Assembly: GCF_008632335.1 (NCBI RefSeq)
Contig: NZ_VWXX01000008.1
Location: 1 to 64,000 of the forward strand
From: Thiohalocapsa marina
GTDB lineage: Bacteria > Pseudomonadota > Gammaproteobacteria > Chromatiales > Chromatiaceae
Direction of reading: 5' to 3'
Length of the DNA: 64,000 nt
Positions 20,804-31,655 of the stretch are shown in pieces (positions within the stretch are counted from its first letter, which is position 1; each line of letters begins with the position of its first letter). The notes under the pieces are model-generated. The model saw only the letters and a program-made list of their open reading frames with translations, had not been told where the DNA came from and searched no databases. Position numbers and translations under genes: made by a program.

Positions 20804-22507
20804 ATGACGCTTCCGGTTGACCACCGCCAAGGCCTCGGCGCACGACTTCTGTGCAGCCTGTCAACGAACTTGCTGCATCGACTGCCGCGACTGTCGTCGC
20901 GCCGGCTGCCGCACCACTTACCGCATGGTCCGCGTGGGCTGCCGCACCGGCCGTTCCCGGGCCTGGCTTCCGGTTCGCCGCGGGTCTGGTCAAAGGTCTG
21001 CCTGGCCGCCCTGTTGCTGCCCGGCGCCTTGCTGCCTGCCGCTGCCCGGGCCGACATCCCCGCCACACCGGTGATGACGCTGTACGAGTTCAACGGCCCG
21101 CTACAGGTGCCCTACTACCACATCGGGCCCGACGGCCCCGGCGCCCGGGCCGGCAGCCTGGCCCAGGGCACATCCGTGATCCCCTGCCTGGTGGTGCGCA
21201 ACGGCCGGGCGCTGACGGACGCCCAGGGCACCCCGTATGTCGGCTTCGAGATCGTCGTGGACGCCGCCAAGGCCACCGATGGCTCGGCCACCGACACCTT
21301 CCGTCGCGCGGTCGCCGAGCGAAAACGGCTGCGCGTGCCGAATCACCACTGCCCCGACGACACCCGCCACGTCCTCAGCATCCGCGACCTCTACGCGCTG
21401 GAAAAGGCCCCGTTCTTCGATCCACCCGGCCGCGGCGATCCGGCGATCGCCGAAGGCGACGGCACAAGCGACCTCGATCGCCTCGTGCGCCGCTTCCACA
21501 ACTCGCCCCAGTGCGCCACGGTCAATCGGCAGCTGACCGGGCGCCACGAACGGCTGGCCACCGCCTGGGACACATTCATCGCGGACAACGCCGCCCGCGT
21601 CGACAAGACCACGCTGGCGCGCGCAAAGCATCTGGACTACGCCATGCGCACCGCCATCTTCGAGGGCCACCTCGATCGCGGCTGCTCGGCCTACGGCGCC
21701 TGCGAACGTAACACGGTGGTGCTCTCGGTGCGCAACCGAGCCGTCGGCCAGTGTCTGCTGCGACAGGGCTGCCGCTTTCCGGGGGACTTCCAGGGCGTCG
21801 CATCGGCCACGTCGCAATACAACATCTGGGACGCCTACCTGACCCAGATCTCGGGCCTGACTGCCTGCTATCTGCGCACCGACCTGTCCGGGCTGAGCCC
21901 CTACGATCGCATCCAGGCCATGTACAGCCAGACCGTGGGCGACGCCGAGCGCATCCTCTACGGCAGCGACACCGACCTGCAGGCGCTGTTCCCCGGCAAC
22001 GTCCTCGCCGACGTGACCGAACTGCGCCACTATTATCATCCGCCGGCCATGGGCAAGTGCTTTCCGGAGCACGACCGCATCGAATACATGTCCGGTGCCG
22101 TGGCAACCCGGGGCCGGGACCATGCGCTGATCGCCAACACCCGCATCCAGGTGGGCGACGCGACAGACGGCGGCTACCGCTTCAAGGAATTCCGCTTCGA
22201 GCAGGAGGCCACCGGGGATCGCATTCGCGTCGAGGACAACTATCCCGGCTTCGTCGTCGACGGCCGCAAGGTGCGTCTGGGCGGCGGCGGTGGCTGCACC
22301 GCCTACGGCGTCTCCAACGGCTGCCGCTTCGACAGCGTCGGCCGCTACCGGCGCACCCCCGGCTGGCTCACCGCCGGCCGGCCCCTGGCGCTGAACTGCC
22401 GCATCCAGGACCGGGGCGAATCCTGCCGCGGCAACGCCCGGCTGACATCCGTCAGCGTCGGCGGCGCCTGCGACATCGAGATGATGCCGGTCACTGGCGT
22501 GCACTGA
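20804..22507 (+). CDS. Uncharacterised secreted cysteine-containing protein
   Basis: A 567-residue protein that I cannot assign to a family. The first 65 residues are Arg/Leu/Pro/His-rich and unlike an ordinary signal peptide; a hydrophobic export-like stretch ([19 protein letters not shown]) then begins near residue 65 and ends in a plausible signal-peptidase site. There is no internal ATG that would give a shorter start, so the annotated start is uncertain. The mature part has about 15 Cys residues (pairs such as [11 protein letters not shown] and QGCRF) that suggest disulfides, and a Gly-rich [15 protein letters not shown] segment. No transmembrane helices or known catalytic motif are visible. 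It sits between rpoH and ihfB. Confidence 0.7.
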   Translation: MTLPVDHRQGLGARLLCSLSTNLLHRLPRLSSRRLPHHLPHGPRGLPHRPFPGLASGSPRVWSKVCLAALLLPGALLPAAARADIPATPVMTLYEFNGPLQVPYYHIGPDGPGARAGSLAQGTSVIPCLVVRNGRALTDAQGTPYVGFEIVVDAAKATDGSATDTFRRAVAERKRLRVPNHHCPDDTRHVLSIRDLYALEKAPFFDPPGRGDPAIAEGDGTSDLDRLVRRFHNSPQCATVNRQLTGRHERLATAWDTFIADNAARVDKTTLARAKHLDYAMRTAIFEGHLDRGCSAYGACERNTVVLSVRNRAVGQCLLRQGCRFPGDFQGVASATSQYNIWDAYLTQISGLTACYLRTDLSGLSPYDRIQAMYSQTVGDAERILYGSDTDLQALFPGNVLADVTELRHYYHPPAMGKCFPEHDRIEYMSGAVATRGRDHALIANTRIQVGDATDGGYRFKEFRFEQEATGDRIRVEDNYPGFVVDGRKVRLGGGGGCTAYGVSNGCRFDSVGRYRRTPGWLTAGRPLALNCRIQDRGESCRGNARLTSVSVGGACDIEMMPVTGVH

Positions 22508-22545
22508 TCGAAGGCAACGCTAACCAGGGAGACGCTGAAATCACC

Positions 22546-22836
22546 ATGACACGCGCAGAACTGATCGAACGTCTCACCGCGCAGCAGCCCCACCTGACCG
22601 AGACGGACATCGAACTCGCGGTGAGGACCATCATCGACCAGCTCAGCGACGCCCTGGCCGGCGGCGAGCGGATCGAGGTGCGCGGCTTCGGCAGCTTCAC
22701 GCTGCGCTATCGCAGTCCACGGATCGGGCGCAACCCCAAGTCCGGCGAGCCCGTGTCCGTCGACGGCAAGCACATCCCCTACTTTCGCCCAGGCAAGGAA
22801 CTGCGCGACCGGGTGAACGCGGCGGCGCATCCCTGA
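22546..22836 (+). CDS. ihfB: Integration host factor beta subunit
   Basis: A 96-residue DNA-bending protein that pairs with IhfA. It opens [26 protein letters not shown] and carries the beta-arm signature [22 protein letters not shown] followed by [14 protein letters not shown], the IhfB type. The start at 22546 has AGGGAGA upstream; a very long frame running through the previous gene in another phase is spurious. The usual rpsA neighbour is absent; ihfB here follows the unknown secreted gene by 38 bases. Confidence 0.94.
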   Translation: MTRAELIERLTAQQPHLTETDIELAVRTIIDQLSDALAGGERIEVRGFGSFTLRYRSPRIGRNPKSGEPVSVDGKHIPYFRPGKELRDRVNAAAHP

Positions 22837-22966
22837 CGCCCAGGGAACTGCTGAATCAGACCTGTCGCAAACGAGAATGATGCAGAAACCTGGAAACCGC
22901 GTTTTCAGCTTTCGTGCGAATTTTCGGCCTTGATCGGATCAGGCTGGCCAATAAATCAGCGTCTCC

Positions 22967-23371
22967 CTACGGCGACGCCGCCTCCCCGTCGCGCGCCACC
23001 ACCAGCTCACGCAGGCGCTGGCGATCCGCCTGGCTCAGTTCCTCCAGCTGCACGCCCAGGCGATAACGCTCCTGATGCGCCGCCCGCGCGACCCAGCGCA
23101 CCACACCGACGGCACGGACAGGCACAGAGAACGGCTCCTGGCCGCCCTGGGCCTGCGGATCTGCGGGGTCAGCGGCCGGATCGATCTCCATCAGCAGCCG
23201 CGTCTGCACCGGAAACAGCGTCGGCGACAGCAGCATCAGACCCAGCTCGCTGAGGTCCTCCGCCAGCAGCGCCCAGCGTTGAGCCGGATGGCCGATCACA
23301 CTGACCTGCACCGGGTCACGATAGCCCACCCGCCGATACGCCCGCTTCTGCACCCCGTAGTCGTCTTGCAT
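22967..23371 (-). CDS. PilZ-domain protein
   Basis: A 134-residue, single-domain protein. The PilZ c-di-GMP-binding features are the arginine cluster KRAYRRVGYR near residue 12 and the DLSELGL motif near residue 40, matching RxxxR and (D/N)xSxxG. It is convergent with ihfB and divergent from the AcrA-like gene. The effector it controls cannot be inferred. Confidence 0.85.
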   Translation of the reverse strand: MQDDYGVQKRAYRRVGYRDPVQVSVIGHPAQRWALLAEDLSELGLMLLSPTLFPVQTRLLMEIDPAADPADPQAQGGQEPFSVPVRAVGVVRWVARAAHQERYRLGVQLEELSQADRQRLRELVVARDGEAASP

Positions 23372-23472
23372 GGCCCTCGCCTCCGCTGCCGGGCAGGCGG
23401 TGCCCGTGCCCTCCGCCGCATCAGTTTAGGCTACACTCGCCCCATCGTCACCCGCCCTGCAGGAATCCCCTG

Positions 23473-24768
23473 ATGTCCCATCGCCGGCTCCCCCGACCCC
23501 TTGGCACCCCCTTGCCTGCCCCGCATCCATGCACGGAGGCGACGGGGGGCGTAACCGGAAGCGATGCCCGCCGCAGGGCGCTTGTGCTGGGGCCTCTTCT
23601 GGCAACCCTGCTGGTTGCCCTGCCCCTGGCTGGCTGCCGTCAGGAGCCGGCACCGGCCCCGCCCTCGCAGCCCCCCTCCGTGGTCGCGGTGAAGGCCGTC
23701 GCCAAACCCATCGAACAGCAGGCCTCGTTCGTCGGCCGTGTGGTCGCAGTCAATCGGGTGGAACTGCGCGCCCGCGTCGAGGGCTTCCTGGACGAGCGTC
23801 GCTTCACCGAGGGGCAGCCGGTCAAGACCGGCGACCTGCTGTTCCTGATCGAGCCGGACCAGTACCAGGCGGCGGTGGAGCAGCGCCAGGCGGACGTGCA
23901 GAAGGCCGAGGCCGACCAGCTCAACACCAGCGCCCAATTGAAGCGCGGTCAGGAACTGCTGGCGGACGACAACATCGCCCAGGCCAAGGTGGACGAACTG
24001 CAGGCGGCGGACTCCATCGCCAAGGCCAACATCGCCCAGGCGCAGGCGGCGCTCAACCAGGCGAAGCTCGACCTGAGCTACACCCGCATCGTGGCGCCGG
24101 TGGACGGCCGCATCGGTCTGGCCAGCTACACCGTCGGCAACCTGGTGGGGCCGAGCTCCGGCACCCTGGCGACCATCGTCAGCCGTGACCCTATCTATGT
24201 GGAGTTCCCGGTGACCCAGCGCGAACTGCTGGAGGCCCGCGAGACCATCGAGCAGAAGGGCGGCAACGCCAAAAACGTGCAGGTCCGCGTACGGCTGCCC
24301 GACGGCAGCCTGTACGAGCAGGTTGGCTACCTGGATTTCGTCAATGTCACCACCGATCCGGAAACCGACTCGGTGACCCTGCGCGCGTCCTTGCCCAACG
24401 CCGACGGCACCCTGGTGGACCGCCAGTACGTCGGCGTGTTGCTGCAGTCGGGCACGCCCACAAGCGCCATCCTGATCCCCCAGTCGGCGCTGCAGTTCGA
24501 CCAGCAGGGGCAGTACGTCATGATCATCGACGCCGACGGCAAGGCCCAGGTGCGCCGCGTCGAGACCGGACAGGCGCGCGGCACCGAGGTCATCGTCAGC
24601 GAGGGTCTGAAGGCGGGTGAACTGGTCATTACCCAGGGTATCCAGAAGGTACGGCCCGGTCAGGCGGTGAAGGCAACTCCGGCTCCGGCAGAAACAGCGG
24701 CATCTAAATCGACATCGGCATCGGCAGACACAGCGGCACCGGCTGCGGCCAAGGGCGACACGCCATGA
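23473..24768 (+). CDS. RND efflux adaptor lipoprotein, AcrA/MexA family
   Basis: A 431-residue periplasmic adaptor. The lipobox LAGC lies near residue 55, after an unusually long basic N region; an internal start closer to the hydrophobic core is possible but none is marked by a clear ribosome binding site. The lipoyl, alpha-hairpin, beta-barrel and membrane-proximal domains follow in order ([35 protein letters not shown]). The C-terminal 35 residues are an Ala/Ser/Thr/Pro tail. It overlaps the permease gene by four bases. Confidence 0.92.
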   Translation: MSHRRLPRPLGTPLPAPHPCTEATGGVTGSDARRRALVLGPLLATLLVALPLAGCRQEPAPAPPSQPPSVVAVKAVAKPIEQQASFVGRVVAVNRVELRARVEGFLDERRFTEGQPVKTGDLLFLIEPDQYQAAVEQRQADVQKAEADQLNTSAQLKRGQELLADDNIAQAKVDELQAADSIAKANIAQAQAALNQAKLDLSYTRIVAPVDGRIGLASYTVGNLVGPSSGTLATIVSRDPIYVEFPVTQRELLEARETIEQKGGNAKNVQVRVRLPDGSLYEQVGYLDFVNVTTDPETDSVTLRASLPNADGTLVDRQYVGVLLQSGTPTSAILIPQSALQFDQQGQYVMIIDADGKAQVRRVETGQARGTEVIVSEGLKAGELVITQGIQKVRPGQAVKATPAPAETAASKSTSASADTAAPAAAKGDTP

Positions 24769-27700
24769 TCTCCTCCGTCTTCATCGACCGGCCGAGGCTG
24801 TCCATCGTCATCTCGGTGGTAGTCACCCTGGCCGGGCTGATCGCCATCGGCCTGATCCCGGTGGCGCAGTTTCCGGACATCGTGCCGCCCCAGGTCACGG
24901 TCAGCGCCAGTTATCCCGGCGCCAGCGCCGACGTGGTCGAGTCCACGGTCGCGCAACCCATCGAGTCCCAGGTCAACGGCGTCGACAACATGCTGTATAT
25001 GCAGTCGACCAGTGCCAACGACGGCAGCTACACCCTGACCGTCACCTTTGCCCTGGGCACCGATCCGGACATCAACACGGTCAACGTGCAGAACCGGGCG
25101 AACCTGGCCAATGCCCAGCTGCCGGAAGAGGTGAAGCGCCAGGGGCTCACGGTGCAGAAGAAGTCCAATGCCATGCTGCAGGTGGTGGCGCTGTATTCGC
25201 CCAAGGAGTCCTACGACGCCCTGTTCCTGAGCAACTACGCCACCATCAACATCATGGACACGCTGGCGCGGGTGCCCGGCGTCGGCCAGGCGACACAGTT
25301 CGGCGCGCTCAACTACAGCATGCGCATCTGGCTGGACGTGGACCGCCTCACGGCGCTGTCGCTGACGCCCACGGACGTGATCAACGCCATCCAGAGCCAG
25401 AACGTGCAGGCCGCCGTCGGGCGCATCGGCGCCCAGCCCATGAGCGATGATCAGCAACTGCAGCTGACCCTGCAGACCCAGGGCCGCCTGGCCGACCCGA
25501 AGGAATTCGAGCGCATCGTGGTCCGTGCCAAGGCGGACGGCTCCACGGTCCTGGTGCGCGACCTGGGCACCGTGGAGCTGGGCGCCCAGAGCGCCGACGC
25601 CTTCAGCCGGCTGGACGGCCACCCCGCCACTGCCATTGCCATCTACCTGGCCCCCGGCGCCAACGCCGTGACCGTTGCGGACGACATCCAGGCGGCCATG
25701 GACCGGCTGGCCGAACGTTTCCCGGACGACCTCGCCTACCGCCTGGTGTACGACACCACGGACTTCGTCAAGTCCAGCCTCGAGGACGTGATCCACACGC
25801 TGTTCGAGGCGTTCGTGCTGGTCATCATCGTGGTGTTCCTGTTCCTCGGCAGCTGGCGCGCCACCCTGATCCCGCTGGTGGCCGTGCCAGTGGCGCTGGT
25901 GGGCACCTTTGCCTTCCTGCTCGCCATCGGCTTCTCGGCCAACACCATCTCGTTGCTGGCGGTGGTGCTGGCCATCGGCATCGTCGTGGACGACGCCATC
26001 GTCGTGGTGGAAAACGTCGAACGCATCATGGAAGAGGACGGCCTGCCGCCGCGCGAAGCCGCCAAGAAGGCGATGACGCAGATCACCGGTCCCATCATCG
26101 CCGTGACCTTGGTGCTGCTGTCGGTGTTCCTGCCGGTGGCCTTCATCCCCGGCATCACCGGTCAGCTGTTCCAGCAGTTTGCCGCCGTGGTCGCCTTCTC
26201 GATGCTGATCTCGGCGATCAACGCGCTGACCCTGTCGCCGGCCCTGTGCGCCGTACTGCTGAAACCCGGCGGCCAGCGACGCGGCCTCATGCGCCATGTG
26301 CTCGGCGCCATCGACCGCGTGCGCGACGGCTACGGCCATGCGGTGGCCCGACTGGTGCGCTTCTCCACCCTGGTGCTGCTGGTGGTGGGGGTGTTCGGGC
26401 TGGCCACCGGCTGGCTGTTTAAGGTCACGCCCACCGGCTTCCTGCCGGAGGAGGACCAGGGCGCCTTCATGGCCGTGGTGCAGTTGCCCCAGGGGGCGTC
26501 GGTGAATCGCACCGCCGCGGTGCTGAAGGAGGTGGAGCAGATCGTCATCGCCGATCCGGCGGTGGAGCACGTGGTCACGGTCACCGGCTACAGCATCCTG
26601 GACGGTGCGGTGGAGTCCAATGCCGCCACCGTCATCGGCCGGCTGAAGCCGTTCGACCAGCGCACCACACCGGAGCTGTCGGTGGATGCCGTCATCAACC
26701 GGATCGCGGCGCAGACCGCCGGCATCCCCAACGCCCGGGTCATGCCCTTCAATCTGCCGCCCATCATCGGCCTGGGCACCGGCAGCGGCTTCGAATACCA
26801 GCTGCAGGATCTGCAGGGCCGCTCGCCGCAGGAACTGGCCGGCGTCATGCGCGCGCTGGTCATGGCGGCCAACCAGGATCCCGCCCTGGAGCGGGTCTTT
26901 TCCACCTGGGCCACCGACAATCCGCAGATCTACCTGGACATCGACCGCGACAAGGCGCAGACCCTGGGGGTGCAGATCAGCGATGTCTTCAGCGCCCTGC
27001 AGGCCATCCTGGGCGGCTATTACGTGAACGACTTCAACAAGTTCGGCCGCGTCTGGCAGGTCCAGGTCCAGGGTGAGCAGATCGATCGCGCGCGCATCGA
27101 CGACCTGTACCGTATCCATGTGCGCAACGCCAACGGCGAGATGGTGCCCCTGCGCGCCTTCCTGTCGACGCGCGTGGTGCTGGGTCCACAGCTCATCCAG
27201 CGCTACAACAACTACGGCAGCGTGACCATCCAGGGCGAGCCGGCACCAGGCTACAGCTCCGGTGAGGCGCTGGCGGCCATGGAACGGATCTCCGCCAAGA
27301 CCCTGCCGTCGGGCTACGGCTTCGAATGGACCGGCACCGCCTTCCAGGAGAAGGAGGCTGGCGGCAAGACGCCCATCGTGCTGGGGCTGGCAGTGCTGTT
27401 CGCCTATCTGTTCCTGGTGGGGCTGTACGAGAGCTGGTCCATGCCGGCGGCGGTGCTGCTGAGTGTCACCGTGGGGCTGCTCGGCGCCATGACGGCGCTC
27501 TGGGTTTCAGGCCTGCCGAACGACCTCTATGCCCAGGTGGGCATCGTCGTGCTGATCGGGCTGGCGAGCAAGAACGCCATCCTCATTGTGGAGTTCGCCA
27601 TCGCGCAACGCGCGGCCGGGGTGTCCATCCTGGAGGCCGCTGCCGGTGCCGCCAGGCTGCGTATCCGGGCGGTGCTGATGACCAGCTTCGCCTTCATCCT

Positions 27701-27893
27701 GGGGCTGGTGCCGCTGGTCATGGCCAGCGGCGCCGGCGAGGCAAGCCAGCGGGGCGTGGGTACCGCGGTGTTCGGCGGCATGCTGGCCGCATCACTGATC
27801 GGCGTGTTCCTGATCCCGATGCTGTATGTGGTGTTCCAGCGCCTGCGCGAGCGCTTCCACGGCGGCGCCGTCAGCCGGGGTGCCGCAAACTGA
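24765..27893 (+). CDS. RND multidrug efflux permease, AcrB/HAE1 family
   Basis: A 1042-residue inner-membrane drug/proton antiporter. The N terminus has the [10 protein letters not shown] and [13 protein letters not shown] signatures of HAE1 pumps; the transmembrane proton site reads [16 protein letters not shown] with the paired Asp residues of AcrB. No frameshift or truncation is seen. It forms an operon with the adaptor only. No TolC-type gene is nearby, so it must recruit an outer-membrane factor encoded elsewhere, possibly a general TolC. Confidence 0.94.
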   Translation: MISSVFIDRPRLSIVISVVVTLAGLIAIGLIPVAQFPDIVPPQVTVSASYPGASADVVESTVAQPIESQVNGVDNMLYMQSTSANDGSYTLTVTFALGTDPDINTVNVQNRANLANAQLPEEVKRQGLTVQKKSNAMLQVVALYSPKESYDALFLSNYATINIMDTLARVPGVGQATQFGALNYSMRIWLDVDRLTALSLTPTDVINAIQSQNVQAAVGRIGAQPMSDDQQLQLTLQTQGRLADPKEFERIVVRAKADGSTVLVRDLGTVELGAQSADAFSRLDGHPATAIAIYLAPGANAVTVADDIQAAMDRLAERFPDDLAYRLVYDTTDFVKSSLEDVIHTLFEAFVLVIIVVFLFLGSWRATLIPLVAVPVALVGTFAFLLAIGFSANTISLLAVVLAIGIVVDDAIVVVENVERIMEEDGLPPREAAKKAMTQITGPIIAVTLVLLSVFLPVAFIPGITGQLFQQFAAVVAFSMLISAINALTLSPALCAVLLKPGGQRRGLMRHVLGAIDRVRDGYGHAVARLVRFSTLVLLVVGVFGLATGWLFKVTPTGFLPEEDQGAFMAVVQLPQGASVNRTAAVLKEVEQIVIADPAVEHVVTVTGYSILDGAVESNAATVIGRLKPFDQRTTPELSVDAVINRIAAQTAGIPNARVMPFNLPPIIGLGTGSGFEYQLQDLQGRSPQELAGVMRALVMAANQDPALERVFSTWATDNPQIYLDIDRDKAQTLGVQISDVFSALQAILGGYYVNDFNKFGRVWQVQVQGEQIDRARIDDLYRIHVRNANGEMVPLRAFLSTRVVLGPQLIQRYNNYGSVTIQGEPAPGYSSGEALAAMERISAKTLPSGYGFEWTGTAFQEKEAGGKTPIVLGLAVLFAYLFLVGLYESWSMPAAVLLSVTVGLLGAMTALWVSGLPNDLYAQVGIVVLIGLASKNAILIVEFAIAQRAAGVSILEAAAGAARLRIRAVLMTSFAFILGLVPLVMASGAGEASQRGVGTAVFGGMLAASLIGVFLIPMLYVVFQRLRERFHGGAVSRGAAN

Positions 27894-27935
27894 CCGGCTG
27901 ACCGGCTTGCGGTCTGGCTTCTGGTCTGGCTCCGC

Positions 27936-30900
27936 TCAGCCGGCAACCGCCAGACGCGGCGGACCGCCCAACTCCGGCAGGCTCGGGCGCAGCTGCAGTT
28001 CGCGCTGGTAGACCACCTCGACCCCGGCATCGCCCAGCAGACGCCGCAGCTGCTTCAACAGGGCATCGGTGGGATCCACACGCCAGGCGTCGCCGCAACG
28101 CATCCGGCCTTCGGCGCCGGGACGGCGATAGTGCAGCCGCAACCGCAGGCCCTGCGGGGCACGATGGGCGTCCAGGATCGCATGCAGCGCGCGAATCCGT
28201 GTCTCGGCCTGGGCGTGATCATGTGGATCGGCCAGGTCGAGACGCAGCAGCAGATGATCCGCCAGTTCCGCCCGTGCCGCGGCCAGGCTGCGCACCTCGC
28301 GGGCGATCAGCGTCCAGCCATTGGTGAAGTCGTCCGGCTTCAGGTTGCCGGACACCACCAGGATGGCGTCCGGCACCAGCAGCTCGCGCACCTGTTCGTA
28401 GACATCGTTGAACACGGTCGCCTCGATGCGGCCGGTGCGGTCGTCCAGCGTCAGCGAGGCCATGCGACCTCGGGCGGTCTTGTTGCTGCGCATGGCCACC
28501 ACCAGTCCCGCCACGCTGCGGCTGTCCCGGTCGCCGCCGCGCAACGGGATCACGCCGGGGCTCGACACCCCCTGCGCCCATTCCAGCAGCTTGCCGATGC
28601 GCTGCGACACCATGGCGTTCAGCTCGTTGTCGTAGCGGTTGATGGGGTGCCCGGTCAGATACAGCCCCAGGGTCTCCTTCTCTCCCTGCAGGCGCTGCTC
28701 CTCGTCCCAGGCAGGCCAGCGGCGGGCGGCGATCTGCGGATCCGGCTCGCAGGCGTCGTCGGGCGCCGCGTCCAGGGCGCCGAACAGATCACCCTGCCCG
28801 GCCTGCTCGCGCTCGTGCTGCTGCTCCGCCAGGCCCAGGGCCAGCGGCAGCTGGTGCATCAGCGTGGCCCGGCCGTCGGCGCCGGCGTCCGCCAGATCAT
28901 CCAGTGCCCCGGCGCGAATCAGCGCCTCGAGCACCCGCCGGTTGGCCTTTTGCAGGTCGATGCGCCGGCAAAAATCCCAGATGTCCCGGAACGGCCCGTC
29001 ACGCCGGCGCGCCTCGAGCATTGCCGCGATGGCCGACTCGCCGACGCCCTTGATGGCACCGAGGCCGTAGATCACCGTTCCCCCTGTGGCCTCTTCGCGG
29101 TCGTCGGCCCGGGTGCCGCCGTGACTGCTGAACCTGAACTCGGAACGATTGATCTTCGGCGGCTCCACCCGCAGCCCCATGGACCGGCACTCGTCGATCA
29201 GTGTCACCACCTTGTCGGTGTTGTCCATGTCCGCCGACAGCACCGCCGCCATGAAGGCCGCCGGATAATGCGCCTTCAGCCACAGGGTCTGATACGAGAC
29301 CAAGGCATAGGCGGCGGAATGGGATTTGTTGAACCCATAACCGGCAAATTTCTCCATTAAATCAAAGATATAGGTCGCCGTCTTGGGCTCGACACCGCGC
29401 TCCGCGGCACCGCGCTCGAAGATGGCGCGCTGCTTGTCCATCTCCTCGGCCTTCTTCTTGCCCATGGCGCGACGCAGCAGGTCGGCCCCGCCCAGGGAGT
29501 AGCCGGCCAGCACCTGGGCGATCTGCATGACCTGCTCCTGGTACAGGATCACGCCATAGGTGGGCTTGAGGATGGGTTCAAGGTCCGGATGCGGATAGGC
29601 CACCTCGGCGCGGCCGTGCTTGCGGTCGATGAAGTCGTCCACCATGCCGGACTGCAACGGCCCGGGGCGGAACAGGGCCACCAGCGCGGTCATGTCCTCG
29701 AAGCTGTCGGGCTTGAGCTTCTTGATCAGCTCCTTCATGCCGCGGGATTCCAGCTGGAACACCGCCGTGGTCTCGCAGCGTTGCAGCAGCGCAAAGGCGT
29801 CCGCGTCCTTCGGATCGATCAGATTGATGTCCAGCGGCGCCTGCTGCCGCGCCTGGCGCTCGGCATTGATGGTGGCCAGCGCCCAGTCGATGATGGTCAG
29901 GGTGCGCAGGCCCAGGAAGTCGAACTTGACCAGCCCCGCCTGCTCCACATCGTCCTTGTCGTACTGCGTCACCAGGTTCTCGCCGCCGGGCTCGCAGTAC
30001 AGCGGCGCGAAATCCGTCAGCCGGGTCGGCGCGATGACCACGCCGCCGGCATGCTTGCCGGCATTGCGCGCAACGCCTTCCAGCTTGCGCGCCATGTCGA
30101 TCAGCGCGGTCACGGCCTCGTCCTGCTCGTAGGCGGCCTTCAGGTCGGCGCTCTCCTCCAGCGCCTTGTCCAGGGTCATGCCGAGCTCGAACGGCACCAT
30201 CTTGGCAACCTTGTCGACGAAGCCGTAGGGATGCCCCAGCACCCGGCCGACGTCGCGCACCACGGCCTTGGCCGCCATGGTGCCGAAGGTGATGATCTGC
30301 GACACCGCGTCGCGGCCGTACTTGCGCGCCACATAGTCGATGACGCGGTCGCGCCCTTCCATGCAGAAATCGATATCGAAGTCCGGCATGGACACGCGCT
30401 CCGGGTTCAGGAAGCGCTCGAACAGCAGGTCGTGCTCGATGGGATCCAGATCAGTGATCTTTAGCGCATAGGCCACCAGGGAGCCGGCGCCGGAGCCACG
30501 CCCCGGCCCCACCGGGATGCCGTTGTCCTTGGCCCACTGGATGAAGTCCGCAACGATGAGAAAGTAGCCCGGAAAGCCCATCTGGCAGATGACGTCGAGC
30601 TCGGTCTGCAGCCGCTCGTCGTAGACCCGGCGCCGTTCGGCGAAATCCGCCGCCGTGCGCTCGAAGGTCCGGTCCAGCCGCCACTCCAGTCCCTTGCGCG
30701 CCTCGGCGGCAAAGAAGGAGTCGATGGTCATGCCCTCGGGCACCGGCGAGTCCGGCAGGAAGCTCTTGCCCAGGGTCAGCTCCAGGTTGCAGCGCCGGGC
30801 GATCTCGACGGTGTTCTCCAGCGCCTCCGGGATGTCCGAGAACAGCTCAGCCATCTCCTCGGGCGTGCGCAGATACTGCTCCGGGCTGTGGCGGTGCGGC

Positions 30901-31586
30901 CGGCGGGCGTCATCCAGCGTATGCCCGCTGTGGATGCAGCAGCGCACCTCATGGGCATCGAAGTCCTCGGCCTGCAGGAAGGCCACGTCGTTGGTGGCCA
31001 CCACCGGCACGCCGCGAGCAATGGCCAGGTCGACGCTCGCCTCGACGCAGGCGTTGTCGCCGTCGCGACCGGTGCGCATCAGCTCCAGGTAATAGCGGTC
31101 GTCGAAGGCCCGCAGCCAGTCATCCAGCAGGCCCTCGGCGTCCGCCCGTCGGCCGTTCACCAGCGCCCGCCCCACGTCGCCCTGGGAGCCGCCGGACAGC
31201 GCGATCAGTCCGTCCGACGCCTGCAGCACCCAGTCGCGCTGCACCTGCGCCAGCCCCTGCTGCTGGCCCTCGGTGTAGGCCCGCGAGATCAGGCGGGTCA
31301 GGTTCTTGTAACCGGACAGGTCCTGCGCCAGCAGCACCAGGCGATGGGGCTTGGCCGGCTCCTCCGGGTTCAGCACCGCCAGTTCGGTACCGGCAATGGG
31401 CTTGATGCCGGCCGCCAGCGCGGCCCGGTAGAAGCGCACCAGGCAGAACAGGTTGGACTGATCCGTCACCGCCACCGCCGGCATGCCGGCGGCCGCCGCG
31501 GCCTTCACCAGGGGCTTGATACGCACCAGGCCGTCGACCAGGGAGTATTCGGTGTGCAGATGCAGATGGACGAAGCTGGGTTCCAT
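27936..31586 (-). CDS. dnaE: DNA polymerase III alpha subunit
   Basis: The 1216-residue replicative polymerase catalytic subunit, somewhat longer than 1160 in E. coli. The N-terminal PHP domain opens VHLHLHTEYSLVDGLV. The polymerase active site includes GPGRGSGAGSLVAYAL and the metal-binding PDFDIDF. The beta-clamp and OB-fold parts follow in the C-terminal third, with a longer tail after about residue 1090. It lies downstream of aceK on the same strand with a 69-base spacer. Confidence 0.97.
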   Translation of the reverse strand: MEPSFVHLHLHTEYSLVDGLVRIKPLVKAAAAAGMPAVAVTDQSNLFCLVRFYRAALAAGIKPIAGTELAVLNPEEPAKPHRLVLLAQDLSGYKNLTRLISRAYTEGQQQGLAQVQRDWVLQASDGLIALSGGSQGDVGRALVNGRRADAEGLLDDWLRAFDDRYYLELMRTGRDGDNACVEASVDLAIARGVPVVATNDVAFLQAEDFDAHEVRCCIHSGHTLDDARRPHRHSPEQYLRTPEEMAELFSDIPEALENTVEIARRCNLELTLGKSFLPDSPVPEGMTIDSFFAAEARKGLEWRLDRTFERTAADFAERRRVYDERLQTELDVICQMGFPGYFLIVADFIQWAKDNGIPVGPGRGSGAGSLVAYALKITDLDPIEHDLLFERFLNPERVSMPDFDIDFCMEGRDRVIDYVARKYGRDAVSQIITFGTMAAKAVVRDVGRVLGHPYGFVDKVAKMVPFELGMTLDKALEESADLKAAYEQDEAVTALIDMARKLEGVARNAGKHAGGVVIAPTRLTDFAPLYCEPGGENLVTQYDKDDVEQAGLVKFDFLGLRTLTIIDWALATINAERQARQQAPLDINLIDPKDADAFALLQRCETTAVFQLESRGMKELIKKLKPDSFEDMTALVALFRPGPLQSGMVDDFIDRKHGRAEVAYPHPDLEPILKPTYGVILYQEQVMQIAQVLAGYSLGGADLLRRAMGKKKAEEMDKQRAIFERGAAERGVEPKTATYIFDLMEKFAGYGFNKSHSAAYALVSYQTLWLKAHYPAAFMAAVLSADMDNTDKVVTLIDECRSMGLRVEPPKINRSEFRFSSHGGTRADDREEATGGTVIYGLGAIKGVGESAIAAMLEARRRDGPFRDIWDFCRRIDLQKANRRVLEALIRAGALDDLADAGADGRATLMHQLPLALGLAEQQHEREQAGQGDLFGALDAAPDDACEPDPQIAARRWPAWDEEQRLQGEKETLGLYLTGHPINRYDNELNAMVSQRIGKLLEWAQGVSSPGVIPLRGGDRDSRSVAGLVVAMRSNKTARGRMASLTLDDRTGRIEATVFNDVYEQVRELLVPDAILVVSGNLKPDDFTNGWTLIAREVRSLAAARAELADHLLLRLDLADPHDHAQAETRIRALHAILDAHRAPQGLRLRLHYRRPGAEGRMRCGDAWRVDPTDALLKQLRRLLGDAGVEVVYQRELQLRPSLPELGGPPRLAVAG

Positions 31587-31655
31587 GGAGCCGCATTCTA
31601 CCCCATCGCTGCCGTACGACCGGATTGCGCCGGTGAATGCTGACTATGCGACGGA

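Noticed and set aside
21751-22836. Long frame fused to ihfB
   Set aside because: The first 265 codons are the wrong phase of the secreted-protein gene; IhfB itself starts at 22546.
24660-27119. 819-residue antisense frame on the RND permease
   Set aside because: Composition is His/Gln/Asp-rich shadow; the real gene lies on the plus strand.
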